A stretch of DNA of 64,000 nucleotides, from the NCBI RefSeq assembly GCF_017813395.1, contig NZ_JAGIZB010000009.1, positions 124,001 through 188,000 of the forward strand, written 5' to 3'. The notes beneath the pieces were generated by a model. The model had not been told where the DNA came from. It was given only the letters and a program-made list of their open reading frames with translations, and made no database searches. This document shows positions 9,024 through 16,391 of the stretch, piece by piece (positions within the stretch are counted from its first letter, which is position 1; each line of letters begins with the position of its first letter). The DNA comes from Pararoseomonas baculiformis (lineage in GTDB: Bacteria > Pseudomonadota > Alphaproteobacteria > Acetobacterales > Acetobacteraceae). A program made the translations under genes and the position numbers.

Positions 9024-9478
9024 CAGTTGGTCCACCGCAGGATGGGCATGGGGATGCCAAGGCCCCAGCTGAAGATTCCAACACCGACCAGGCAGAGCGC
9101 CGCGGCGAGGATGATGGTGACGGTCGCGCTCGGCTTCTCGTCAGCCAGGGCGGAGATCAGCACGAGGGCGATGGTGGCCGGGATCAGGCCGAAGCGCTCG
9201 ATCACCAGCGTGAAGGCCAGCACCGCCCCGCAAATGGCGAAGAACGGGCGCCATTCGATCACGGGCATGGCGCCGGCGCGGCGCAGCGCGCCCAAAAGGC
9301 AGCCCAGGCCGAAAAGCGCCACGAGGCACCCGATGCCGAAGGGGAAATAGGCCGGCCCCATGCGGCGGGCCGTCCCCATGTCGTAGTTCATCGCATAGAG
9401 GGCAAACCATATCCCGCCCACGATGAGGAGGACGCCGCCGATCGCATCGGCGTAGTCCAGCTTGATGGTCCTTCTCAA
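9023..9478 (-). CDS. tctB: Tripartite tricarboxylate transporter small subunit TctB (copy 1)
   Basis: 151 residues with four membrane helices, typical of TctB. The N-terminus has ADAIGGVLLIVGGIWFAL and the conserved GTARRMGPAYFPFGIG, which is the best TctB signature. The start is TTG at 9478: AGGAGG lies 5 nt upstream (9489-9484), and no ATG or GTG gives a better N-terminus. It is translationally coupled to tctA downstream. The leader carries a sigma-54-type promoter and an inverted repeat, so expression is probably activator-dependent. Confidence 0.9.
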   Translation of the reverse strand: MRRTIKLDYADAIGGVLLIVGGIWFALYAMNYDMGTARRMGPAYFPFGIGCLVALFGLGCLLGALRRAGAMPVIEWRPFFAICGAVLAFTLVIERFGLIPATIALVLISALADEKPSATVTIILAAALCLVGVGIFSWGLGIPMPILRWTN

Positions 9479-9555
9479 CCGATCCTCCTTCCCTGTCTCG
9501 GTCCGTCTCAGCCCTGCTTCGCGGCCTGTTCGGCCGGGCGGGTTGGCGGCTGCAG

Positions 9556-9571
9556 TGCACAGGCCTTGCCA
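9556..9571 (-). promoter_or_regulatory. Probable sigma-54 (-24/-12) promoter of tctBA copy 1
   Basis: Read on the minus strand the site is TGGCAAGGCCTGTGCA. Compared with the RpoN consensus TGGCACG-N4-TTGCW it differs at two positions only, and it keeps the essential GG and GC pairs with 10 nt between them. Transcription would begin near 9545, giving a leader of about 65 nt before the TTG start. The NtrC-type activator with a complete GAFTGA loop encoded at 12025-13338 is the obvious partner. Confidence 0.6.
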
Positions 9572-9633
9572 GACAGGACCCTGGCGGCAACCAGGTGAAA
9601 TGACTGCAATTTTTCTGTCAGGATCGATCGGGG

Positions 9634-9683
9634 CGTTCAGCTCTCCGGCTCTCGGATGGCCGGTTTGTCCGGAAAGCTGAACG
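9634..9683. repeat. Inverted repeat upstream of the sigma-54-like promoter (possible activator site)
   Basis: The 9-bp arms CGTTCAGCT (9634-9642) and AGCTGAACG (9675-9683) are perfect complements, separated by 32 bp. They lie 63-112 bp upstream of the -24 element, the range where NtrC-type activators bind. The half-site TGAACG also occurs in the palindrome before tctB copy 2. Confidence 0.4.
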
Positions 9684-9732
9684 GTCCGGGCCGGCACCCA
9701 TCCCGGCCCCGGCCCAGGCACGGCGCACCGGG

Positions 9733-9768
9733 CAAAAAAAAGCACCGCCCGGGCGCGGGCGGTGCTTT
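9733..9768 (-). terminator. Rho-independent terminator of tctBA copy 2
   Basis: On the minus strand the arms AAGCACCGCCCG and CGGGCGGTGCTT form a strong GC-rich stem, followed directly by eight or nine T residues (the A-run at 9733-9741 on the plus strand). It begins 17 bp after the tctA copy 2 stop and would end the leftward transcript before tctBA copy 1. The two pairs are therefore separate transcription units. Confidence 0.85.
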
Positions 9769-9784
9769 CACGGAATGGGCCGGA

Positions 9785-11290
9785 TCAGGCCACCGCAAGC
9801 TCCGGCGGTTTCGGCTTCAGCGCGGACCAGACGCTCCAGCCGATCAGGGCGACGCAGAGGGCGAGCAGCGTCGCGCTGATCGGCCGCTCGATGAAGACCG
9901 AGGGGTCCCCGCGCGAGAGCAACATGGCCCGCCGCAGGTGTTCCTCCATCAGCGGCCCGAGGACATAGCCCAGCAACAGCGGCGCCGGCTCGAAGCCCAG
10001 GATGTTCATGCCATAGCCGAGCAACCCGAAGGCCATGGCAAGGCCAACATCGAACAGCGAGTTGTTGATGCTGTACACGCCGATGCAGATGAAGAAGAGG
10101 ATCGCCGGGTACATGATCCGGTAGGGCACCAGCAGGATCCGCGCCCAGAGGCCGATGAGCGGGATGTTCATCAGCACCAGCAGCAGGTTGCCGATCCAGA
10201 AGCTGGCGATGAGGCTCCAGAAGATGTCCGGATGCTCGGCCGGGAAGCGCGGGCCGGGCTGGATGCCGAAGATGATCAGCGCCCCCAGCATCAGCGCCAT
10301 GACAGCGTCGCCCGGAACGCCGAGAGTGAGCGTGGGGATGAAGGCCGTCTGCGCCGCGGCGTTGTTGGATGCCTCGGGTGCGGCGATGCCCTCGATCGCG
10401 CCCTTGCCGAAGCGGCTGGGCGTGCGGGAGATCTTCTTCTCGAACGCATAGGACATGAAGGAGGCGATGGTGCCGCCCGTGCCCGGCAGGATGCCGAGGA
10501 TGGCCCCGATGCCCGTGCCGCGCAGGATCGGCTTCGTCATGAAGCGGAACTCGGCGCGCGTCGGGAACATGGCGCGCAACGCCAGGTTCTTGCCCTTCGT
10601 CAGGATCGAACCCTGGGAGCGATTCACGTTGGCCAGCACGTCGGCGATGCCGAACAGGCCGGTTGCCACGGCCACGAGGTTGATCCCGTCGGACAGTTCG
10701 GGGATGCCGAGGGTAAAGCGCTGCTGCCCCGTCTGCACATCGGTGCCAACCGCGCCGATCAGCAGGCCCACGATCACCATCGCGATGCTCTTCAGCGCCG
10801 AGCCCTGGGCCAGGGTGGAGGCGGCGATGAGGCCGAGCGCCATCATGGCGAAGTAGTCCGCCGGCCCGAAGCTGAGGGCGGCTTTCACCATGAAGGGCGA
10901 GAAGAACATCATGATGACGATCCCGATGCAGGCCCCGATGAAGGAGGAGTACATCGAGGTGAAGATCGCGACCCCCGGCCGTCCCTGCTTGGCCATCGGG
11001 TGGCCGTCCAGGCAGGTGACCGCATGCGAGGCCACGCCCGGGATATTCAGCAGGATGGAGGTGGTCGCCCCGCCATACTGGGCGCCGTAATAGATGCCGG
11101 CCAGCATGATGAGCGCACCGGTCGGCTCCAGCCCGAAGGTGACAGGAAGCAGGATCGAGATGGCGGCGAGCGGGCCGATGCCCGGCAGCACGCCGATCAG
11201 GTTCCCCACGAAGACGCCGAGCAGCGAGTAGCCGAGATTCTGGAAGGTCAGGGCGATCCCGAACCCGGCGATGAGATTGTCGAAGTCCAT
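9785..11290 (-). CDS. tctA: Tripartite tricarboxylate transporter large permease TctA (copy 2)
   Basis: 501 residues, about 12 membrane helices. The same family blocks are seen as in copy 1: GVLPGIGPLAAISILLPVTF, GIYYGAQYGGATTSILLNIP, GAILGILPGTGGTIASFMSY and APEASNNAAAQTAFIPTLTL. I chose the ATG at 11290 because it places the N-terminus MDFDNLIAGFGIALTFQNLG in register with other TctA proteins; the reading frame is open far upstream but overlaps tctB. It follows tctB by 2 bp. A strong terminator follows. No tctC is adjacent. Its closeness to copy 1 suggests a local duplication with later change of specificity. Confidence 0.92.
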   Translation of the reverse strand: MDFDNLIAGFGIALTFQNLGYSLLGVFVGNLIGVLPGIGPLAAISILLPVTFGLEPTGALIMLAGIYYGAQYGGATTSILLNIPGVASHAVTCLDGHPMAKQGRPGVAIFTSMYSSFIGACIGIVIMMFFSPFMVKAALSFGPADYFAMMALGLIAASTLAQGSALKSIAMVIVGLLIGAVGTDVQTGQQRFTLGIPELSDGINLVAVATGLFGIADVLANVNRSQGSILTKGKNLALRAMFPTRAEFRFMTKPILRGTGIGAILGILPGTGGTIASFMSYAFEKKISRTPSRFGKGAIEGIAAPEASNNAAAQTAFIPTLTLGVPGDAVMALMLGALIIFGIQPGPRFPAEHPDIFWSLIASFWIGNLLLVLMNIPLIGLWARILLVPYRIMYPAILFFICIGVYSINNSLFDVGLAMAFGLLGYGMNILGFEPAPLLLGYVLGPLMEEHLRRAMLLSRGDPSVFIERPISATLLALCVALIGWSVWSALKPKPPELAVA

Positions 11291-11292
11291 GC

Positions 11293-11757
11293 TCAGTAGC
11301 TCCAGGGGAAGAGCCGGAAGACGATTCCGAGCGCGTAGGAGAAGAGGGCGACACCGCCTGCGGCCACGCCGATCGCCAGCAGGATGATGCTGCGGGGCGT
11401 GTTGCCGCGATCGACGAAGCCACCGATCACGACCAGCGCCAGGATGGCCGGCACGAGGCCGAGATGCTGGCCCGCCAGGATGAAGGCGGCGACGCTGCCG
11501 GTGATGCCGAGGATGGCGCGGACCGAGGGCAGCTGCATCTCGCCCTCGTCCCACAGGCGGCGGATGAAGCCCTTCGCGATCACCGCCAGACCGAGGGCGG
11601 CGCAGATATAGCCGAGCAGGACGGGGAAATAGCCCGGCCCCATGCGGCGCGCGGTGCCGATGGCGTATTCCTCGCCCCCGATCACCGTTGCGACCCCCAG
11701 GGCCAGTAGCAGAAGCCCGCCGATGACGTCGCGCGGGTCGAACGCAAGCCGCCTCAT
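11293..11757 (-). CDS. tctB: Tripartite tricarboxylate transporter small subunit TctB (copy 2)
   Basis: 154 residues, four membrane helices. DVIGGLLLLALGVATVIGG and GTARRMGPGYFPVLLGYI are the TctB signatures. It starts at the ATG at 11757 and is followed 2 bp later by tctA. The 267-bp leader holds a weaker sigma-54-like element and a perfect palindrome, and beyond it the two-component system is encoded on the same strand. Confidence 0.9.
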   Translation of the reverse strand: MRRLAFDPRDVIGGLLLLALGVATVIGGEEYAIGTARRMGPGYFPVLLGYICAALGLAVIAKGFIRRLWDEGEMQLPSVRAILGITGSVAAFILAGQHLGLVPAILALVVIGGFVDRGNTPRSIILLAIGVAAGGVALFSYALGIVFRLFPWSY

Positions 11758-11873
11758 GACGCCGTTCCCTCCGGCGCCGAAGCATGATGTCCCGTGAACA
11801 AGGATCGATCCTCCATCTGGACCGCCGGAACCCGCGGGAGGTGCGGATCGCCAGGCGGCGTGACGGAGGGCTA

Positions 11874-11889
11874 GTCAAACGACATGCCA
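11874..11889 (-). promoter_or_regulatory. Possible sigma-54-like promoter of tctBA copy 2
   Basis: Read on the minus strand: TGGCATGTCGTTTGAC. The -24 half (TGGCA) and the TTG of the -12 half fit RpoN with the right spacing, but the -12 dinucleotide is GA instead of GC. It is weaker than the element before copy 1. Transcription would start near 11863, about 105 nt before tctB. Confidence 0.4.
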
Positions 11890-11917
11890 AGCGGAAAAGC
11901 TGTTCCGATTCAATTAC

Positions 11918-11933
11918 ATGAACGGCAGTTCAT
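11918..11933. promoter_or_regulatory. Perfect palindrome, possible activator/operator site
   Basis: ATGAAC-GGCA-GTTCAT, a perfect 6-bp dyad with a 4-bp spacer, about 30 bp upstream of the -24 element. A second looser dyad (GTTC-GTCCG-GAAC, 11949-11961) follows. GAAC/GTTC half-sites also form the inverted repeat before tctB copy 1. It could bind the response regulator encoded next to it. Confidence 0.4.
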
Positions 11934-12024
11934 CCGCGCGCCGCACCGGTTCGTCCGGAACTCTAGACATCGCGGCCCCGGCGGGCCGGATCGGTGCCCT
12001 CCGCGGCGGATGGGCTGTAATGTT

Positions 12025-13338
12025 TCAGGCCTCGATGCCCAGGCGCTTCATCCGCTCCCACAGCGTGGTGCGGGAAACGCCGAGCGCCTGGGCGGTCTCG
12101 GCGATGCGGCCGCCGAAGCGGACCAGCATCCGCCGGATATGGTCGCGCTCCGCCGCGTCCCGCGCATCGGCCAGGGACAGGACGGGCGTCGGCGCCTCCT
12201 GGCGGCCGGGGAAAAGGTCCGACGCCTCGATCACCGCGGCATCCGACAGGACCATGGCCCGCTCGACGCGATTCTTCAGCTCCCGCACATTGCCCGGCCA
12301 TTTATGCGCCAGCAGCGCGTCCTGCGCGGCACGGGACAGGGTTGGCAGCGGGCGGCGGAAGGCGCTTGCGAAATGCGCCAGGAAGGATTGGGCCAGGCGC
12401 TCCACATCGGCCGGGCGCTCGCGCAGCGGCGGCACGTGCAGCGTCACCACGGCCAGGCGGTAATAGAGGTCCTCGCGGAAGCTCCCCTCCGCCACGCGGG
12501 CCTCCAGGTCGAGATTGGTGGCGGCCACGATGCGGGCCTTGAGTGGCAGGGCTTCCCGGCCGCCCACCCGGTTGAAGCGCCGTTCCTGGATGAGGCGCAG
12601 CAGCTTCGCCTGCAAGGGGGCCGCCATCTCCCCGATCTCGTCCAGGAAAAGCGTGCCGCCACGGGCGCGCTCGGCGAAGCCCTCATGCCGCTGGGCGGCG
12701 CCGGTGAAGGCGCCGCGCTCATGGCCGAACATCTCGCTCTCCAGCAGCTCCGCCGGAATGGCCGCGCAGTTCACAGCCACGAAGGGTGCCTCGGCCCTGT
12801 CGCCCAGTTCGTGCAGGCGGCGCGCCGCCACCTCCTTGCCCACGCCGCTTTCGCCAGTGATGAGGACATTCGTGTCCACCCGCGCCAGCCGCTCGAGGTC
12901 GCGCTCCAGCTTCTGCATGTTGGGCTGGCCGGAACTGCCTTCCCGCTGGGGCTCGGCCGGGGGGGACCACTCGGCGAAGGCGCGCAGCTTGTCCAGCAGC
13001 ACCTGCGGCGGGAAAGGCTTCTCGATGTAGTCGTCCGCCCCGGCGCGGATCAGCCTCACGGCCTGGTCCACCTCGCCAAAGGCTGTCACCACCACCACCG
13101 GCGTGCCGCCCACCTCCGGCAGCAGGCGCGTCAGCAGCTCCTCCCCGCTGCCATCGGGCAGGCGCATGTCGCAGACGATGAGCCCGGGCTTCTGCGTGCG
13201 CAGCAGCCGCTCCCCCTCGGCGGCGCTGCGGCCCCACCAGGTGCGGATGCCTTCCAGGTTCAGGCGCTGGACAAGGGATTCACCGAGGACCGGATCATCC
13301 TCGATCAGCAGGACGGAGCGGTTGGGCGTGGGGGACAT
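12025..13338 (-). CDS. NtrC-family sigma-54 response regulator
   Basis: 437 residues in three parts. The receiver domain (1-120) has the acidic pair IEDD and the phospho-acceptor Asp in LIVCDMRLPDG. The AAA+ domain (about 145-380) has Walker A GESGVGKE, Walker B GGTLFLDEIGEM and an intact GAFTGA loop that contacts sigma-54. The C-terminus is a Fis-type helix-turn-helix (GRIAETAQALGVSRTTLWER). The ATG at 13338 was chosen because it starts the receiver domain correctly; the frame is open further upstream into the kinase gene. It lies 32 bp after the kinase and next to tctBA copy 2, so it likely activates TTT genes. Known TctD regulators are OmpR-type, which makes this pairing different from the textbook TctDE. 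Confidence 0.93.
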   Translation of the reverse strand: MSPTPNRSVLLIEDDPVLGESLVQRLNLEGIRTWWGRSAAEGERLLRTQKPGLIVCDMRLPDGSGEELLTRLLPEVGGTPVVVVTAFGEVDQAVRLIRAGADDYIEKPFPPQVLLDKLRAFAEWSPPAEPQREGSSGQPNMQKLERDLERLARVDTNVLITGESGVGKEVAARRLHELGDRAEAPFVAVNCAAIPAELLESEMFGHERGAFTGAAQRHEGFAERARGGTLFLDEIGEMAAPLQAKLLRLIQERRFNRVGGREALPLKARIVAATNLDLEARVAEGSFREDLYYRLAVVTLHVPPLRERPADVERLAQSFLAHFASAFRRPLPTLSRAAQDALLAHKWPGNVRELKNRVERAMVLSDAAVIEASDLFPGRQEAPTPVLSLADARDAAERDHIRRMLVRFGGRIAETAQALGVSRTTLWERMKRLGIEA

Positions 13339-13370
13339 GGCGGGATCCTGGCTTTGCGGAGGCGCGGCGG

Positions 13371-14765
13371 CTAGCCGCGCGGCGCCTGCAGTTCGGGTGC
13401 AACCGGCACCGTGAGCGCGATGAGCGAGCCCTCCGGCTGCTGGTCGGCGGTGACGTGGCCACGCAGCAGGGTGGAAAGCCGCGCGGCCACCTCCAGCCCG
13501 ATCCCGTCGCCCGCGGCGGGCACCGCGTTGCCGCTCAGCCGGTCGCGCACCAGGGCCGGCAGCTCGCCGCCCTCGTCCTCCACCTCCACGGTCAGCCACG
13601 CCTCATCGGCCCAGGCGCGCAGGCTGACCCGTCCTTTCGGCGGCGTCGCGGCGATGGCATTCAGCAGCAGGTTCAGCAGGATCTGCCGCAGCCGCACCGC
13701 ATCCGCCGGGAAGGGCACGGCGATGTCGCTGCGCCAGTCCAGCCGCACGCCGCGGCGGCGCGCCTCGGGCTCCACCAGCACGCGCAGGTCGTCCAGGTCC
13801 TCGGTTGTCACGGCGCGGATCGCGTTCTCCTCGCGATGCGCCGCAAGGGTGGTGCGCACCACCGTCTCGATCTGGCGCAGGCCGCGCTCAAGAAGGTCGA
13901 GCGATCGCTGCCGCACCGCATCATCCACCCCGTAATGCCGGATCGTGTCGATACAGGTGAGCATTCCGGCCAGCGGGTTGCGCACCTCATGCGCCACGGT
14001 CGCGGCCAGCCGGCCCAGCACGGCGATGCGCTCACGTTCGGCCAGCCGCGCCGCCAGCTCCTCGCGCTCCTGCAGGCGGGCCAGCAGCATCTCCAGCGCG
14101 CCGGTCAGGCGCTCATCCTCGCCCTGGCCCCGCGCCTCCGCCATCGCATGCCCGGCGGCCATCCCCTCCAGCGTGCGGGTGACCGTGAGGACCGGGGCCA
14201 TGACCCGCCGGGCCACCCCGGCCGCCAACCCCGCGCTGGCGGCCGTGACGAAAAGGGTGGCGAAGGCCATGCGAACGAAAAGGGCCTGCCGCCGCTCGAT
14301 CAGGTTCGGGAAGGCCAGCTGGACGGCGGCGAGAGCGATGACCTGGCCGTTCACCACCACCTCCCTCTGCGCCCAGGCCGAGGCGCCATCCTCGCTCGGC
14401 TCCCATTCGCTCGAGAGCAGGCCGCGCCGCATGGGCGGCTCCGCATCGGCGGCCCCGGCCCGCGCCAGCACCGTTCCGTCCGGCCGGCCCACGGCGATGA
14501 TGCGGTCCACCACCCCGGTCTGGTAGCCGAGGGCCGTCTCCAGCGCCTGCTGCAGCAGGTCGATGTTCCCGCTCTGCAGCGCCTGGACCGAAGCGCCCGA
14601 AAGGCTGTCCAGATAGGTATCCGCAAGATTCTGGGCCTGGTGCCGCACCTCACGATCCATGAAGTGAAAGCCGAGCGCCGAGGTAACGACACAGGAGGCA
14701 AGCACGGCCAGGCCGGCCAGGAGCGGAAGGCGAACGGAAAGGGGCAGGCGGGCGAAGGTCTTCAT
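13371..14765 (-). CDS. Sensor histidine kinase partner of the NtrC-type regulator
   Basis: 464 residues. Two membrane helices (about 11-33 and 165-187) enclose a ~130-residue periplasmic sensor domain, followed by a HAMP-like linker. The phosphorylated His is in AHEVRNPLAGM, the N box is NLLLNAIAATP, and the G boxes are VEDEGGE and GDGIGLEVAARL. The H-box type with ArgAsnPro is shared with NtrB/DctB-like kinases, which pair with sigma-54 regulators. It presumably senses a carboxylate or similar compound outside the cytoplasm and phosphorylates the regulator encoded immediately downstream. The periplasmic domain is not one I can name. Confidence 0.92.
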   Translation of the reverse strand: MKTFARLPLSVRLPLLAGLAVLASCVVTSALGFHFMDREVRHQAQNLADTYLDSLSGASVQALQSGNIDLLQQALETALGYQTGVVDRIIAVGRPDGTVLARAGAADAEPPMRRGLLSSEWEPSEDGASAWAQREVVVNGQVIALAAVQLAFPNLIERRQALFVRMAFATLFVTAASAGLAAGVARRVMAPVLTVTRTLEGMAAGHAMAEARGQGEDERLTGALEMLLARLQEREELAARLAERERIAVLGRLAATVAHEVRNPLAGMLTCIDTIRHYGVDDAVRQRSLDLLERGLRQIETVVRTTLAAHREENAIRAVTTEDLDDLRVLVEPEARRRGVRLDWRSDIAVPFPADAVRLRQILLNLLLNAIAATPPKGRVSLRAWADEAWLTVEVEDEGGELPALVRDRLSGNAVPAAGDGIGLEVAARLSTLLRGHVTADQQPEGSLIALTVPVAPELQAPRG

Positions 14766-15222
14766 CAGGATGCAAACATGTCCGGGTCAGGCGGGACCGG
14801 GACCGGCCTGCGCCATCACCCCGTCTAGCACGTGCCGCCCTGCCATCATCCGCCCATGGGAGCGGGCCGAGGCCGATGACCGGCCACCCCGCCGGGAGGA
14901 GGCGGCCGCCATGGCTGCATCCTGCCCGTCTCCTGGTCCAGGGCTCGATGCATTCCGGGCAGCCGCCCCGGGCAGGGAGAAGCGCCCGGCCAGGAGCCCC
15001 GTGGCTCTCCCCGGCGTGATGCCGCGAATGTAAACGCCGCCTGGCTTCTGTACCCGGGCGGGCGGTCTAGAGTTTCCTCATGCAGCACCGAACCGAAGCG
15101 CCGCGCCTGCCCATGCGTCCCTCGCGGGCAAGGGCAGACCTGCCTCGCAAGGCTGGGCCGGGCGATGGTCCGTGCCGTTCTGGCAGAGGAGAATGCGGGC
15201 GGGCCATGCCGGCGGCCCGGCC
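14766..15222. other. Divergent intergenic region
   Basis: About 457 bp between the histidine kinase start and the first lipoprotein start, so it must contain promoters for both directions. It is GC-rich, and I see no tRNA, repeat or convincing ORF. An alternative start for the lipoprotein (ATG at 15193) lies inside it. Confidence 0.4.
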
Positions 15223-15822
15223 ATGAGCCGCGGGCGCCAGGCGGGCGCCTTGGGGCAGCCAATCCTGGGCTGGCCGGTCCAGTGGGCTCGCGGCCGCCAG
15301 GCCCGGCCCCTCCGCGCCGCCTTGCTGCCAGCCCTGGCCGCCCTGGCCCTGCCCGCCTGTTCCGAGCTTCTGGCCGAGGGCAGCGCGGCGGTGGCGGGGT
15401 TGGGCGGGGCCGCCGTCGCCGATGCGGTCGGTGCGAGCGCAACGGTCACCACCGGGATCGGGCTGGGCGTGCAGGCCGGCATGCGGGCCGGGCTGCACTA
15501 CGCGCAGCGGCGCGCCCATGGCGCGGCGCAGGACAGCCTGGCCGCGGCCGCCGGCCCGCTGCCCGTCGGCGGGGTGGCCGCCTGGTCGATCACGCATGAC
15601 GTGCCGATCGAACCGGACGAGCGTGGGGAGGTGACGGTGGTGCGGGTGATCGATGCCGGGTCGATCCACTGCAAGGAGATCGTCTTCTCGGTGGATGCGA
15701 CCACGCGGCCGGAGCAGGCGCCCAGGCGCGGCTTCTACACCGCCTTCATCTGCCGGGACGGCCAGGCCTGGCGCTGGGCATCCGCCGAACCCGCGACGGA
15801 GCGCTGGGGTAGCCTGCAATGA
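15223..15822 (+). CDS. Putative lipoprotein, first of a tandem paralogous pair
   Basis: 199 residues, not a named family that I recognise. A hydrophobic segment ends in the lipobox LPAC (RPLRAALLPALAALALPACS), so it should be an outer-membrane or periplasmic lipoprotein. The next ~50 residues are a glycine/alanine-rich stretch (VAGLGGAAVADAVGAS, GIGLGVQAGMRAGL) resembling glycine-zipper sequences. Then comes a compact domain with WSITHDVPIEPDERGEVTVV, ending RWASAEPATERWGSLQ. The gene downstream has the same layout and ending. Start choice is uncertain: ATG 15193 and GTG 15172 are in frame, but 15223 keeps the leader shorter. Its stop overlaps the next start (ATGA), so the pair is translationally coupled. 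Confidence 0.7.
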   Translation: MSRGRQAGALGQPILGWPVQWARGRQARPLRAALLPALAALALPACSELLAEGSAAVAGLGGAAVADAVGASATVTTGIGLGVQAGMRAGLHYAQRRAHGAAQDSLAAAAGPLPVGGVAAWSITHDVPIEPDERGEVTVVRVIDAGSIHCKEIVFSVDATTRPEQAPRRGFYTAFICRDGQAWRWASAEPATERWGSLQ

Positions 15823-16283
15823 GGCACGGGCTGGCGCTGCTGCTCCTGCTCCCTCTCGGCGGATGCGGGGTGGCCGCGGACCTGACCGGGGCGGTGGCGG
15901 GCATCGCGGCCGGGACAGCCACCGGCAACCCGGCGGCGGGCTTCGCCATCGCGGTCGGCACGCGGGCCGGCGTGCAGGCGGGCCTGAACTGGGCCGTGCG
16001 CGTGCGGGCACGCGGCGAGCAGGATGCCGTCGCCGAGGCCATCGGGAGCCTGGCGCCCGGCGAGGTGCGCCCATGGCGCATCGAGCACGACATCCCGATC
16101 GGCAACGAGACGGGCGAGGTGCGGCTGGTGCGGGAGATGGTGACGCCGCTCGCCACCTGCCGCGAGGCGCTCTTCTCCGTCTCGGACGGCGCCTGGTTCA
16201 TCACCAGCGCCTGCCAACAGGGCGACCGCTGGAAATGGGCCGCCGCGGAGCCGGCCGTGCCTCGCTGGGGGGCTCTCCACTAG
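15819..16283 (+). CDS. Putative lipoprotein, second of the tandem paralogous pair
   Basis: 154 residues. MRHGLALLLLLPLGGCG is a clear lipoprotein signal (lipobox LGGC). The body parallels the upstream gene piece by piece: a glycine-rich zipper (GAVAGIAAGTATGNPAAG, GTRAGVQAGLNWAV), then WRIEHDIPIGNETGEVRLV, and the end KWAAAEPAVPRWGALH. The shared pattern W-x-I-x-H-D-x-P-I and A-E-P-A-x-x-R-W-G shows descent from one ancestor. Function unknown; similar glycine-zipper lipoproteins sit in the outer membrane. It starts inside the stop of its partner, so both are probably made in fixed ratio and may work together. Confidence 0.78.
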   Translation: MRHGLALLLLLPLGGCGVAADLTGAVAGIAAGTATGNPAAGFAIAVGTRAGVQAGLNWAVRVRARGEQDAVAEAIGSLAPGEVRPWRIEHDIPIGNETGEVRLVREMVTPLATCREALFSVSDGAWFITSACQQGDRWKWAAAEPAVPRWGALH

Positions 16284-16391
16284 CGCCGGCGAGCCTCCGT
16301 CGCGCCCGGAGACCTCCCTCCCGATGTTCCAGCGCGGCCTTTGTCCCGCGCCGCCAGCCCTGCGCAACGCCCTGCCCGCCGCGCGGCTTCC

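Noticed and set aside
9656-11299. Plus-strand frame of 547 codons opposite tctA copy 2
   Set aside because: Antisense shadow, no start signal, no family match.
13455-14828. Plus-strand 457-codon frame opposite the first histidine kinase
   Set aside because: Antisense shadow; the kinase boxes lie on the minus strand.
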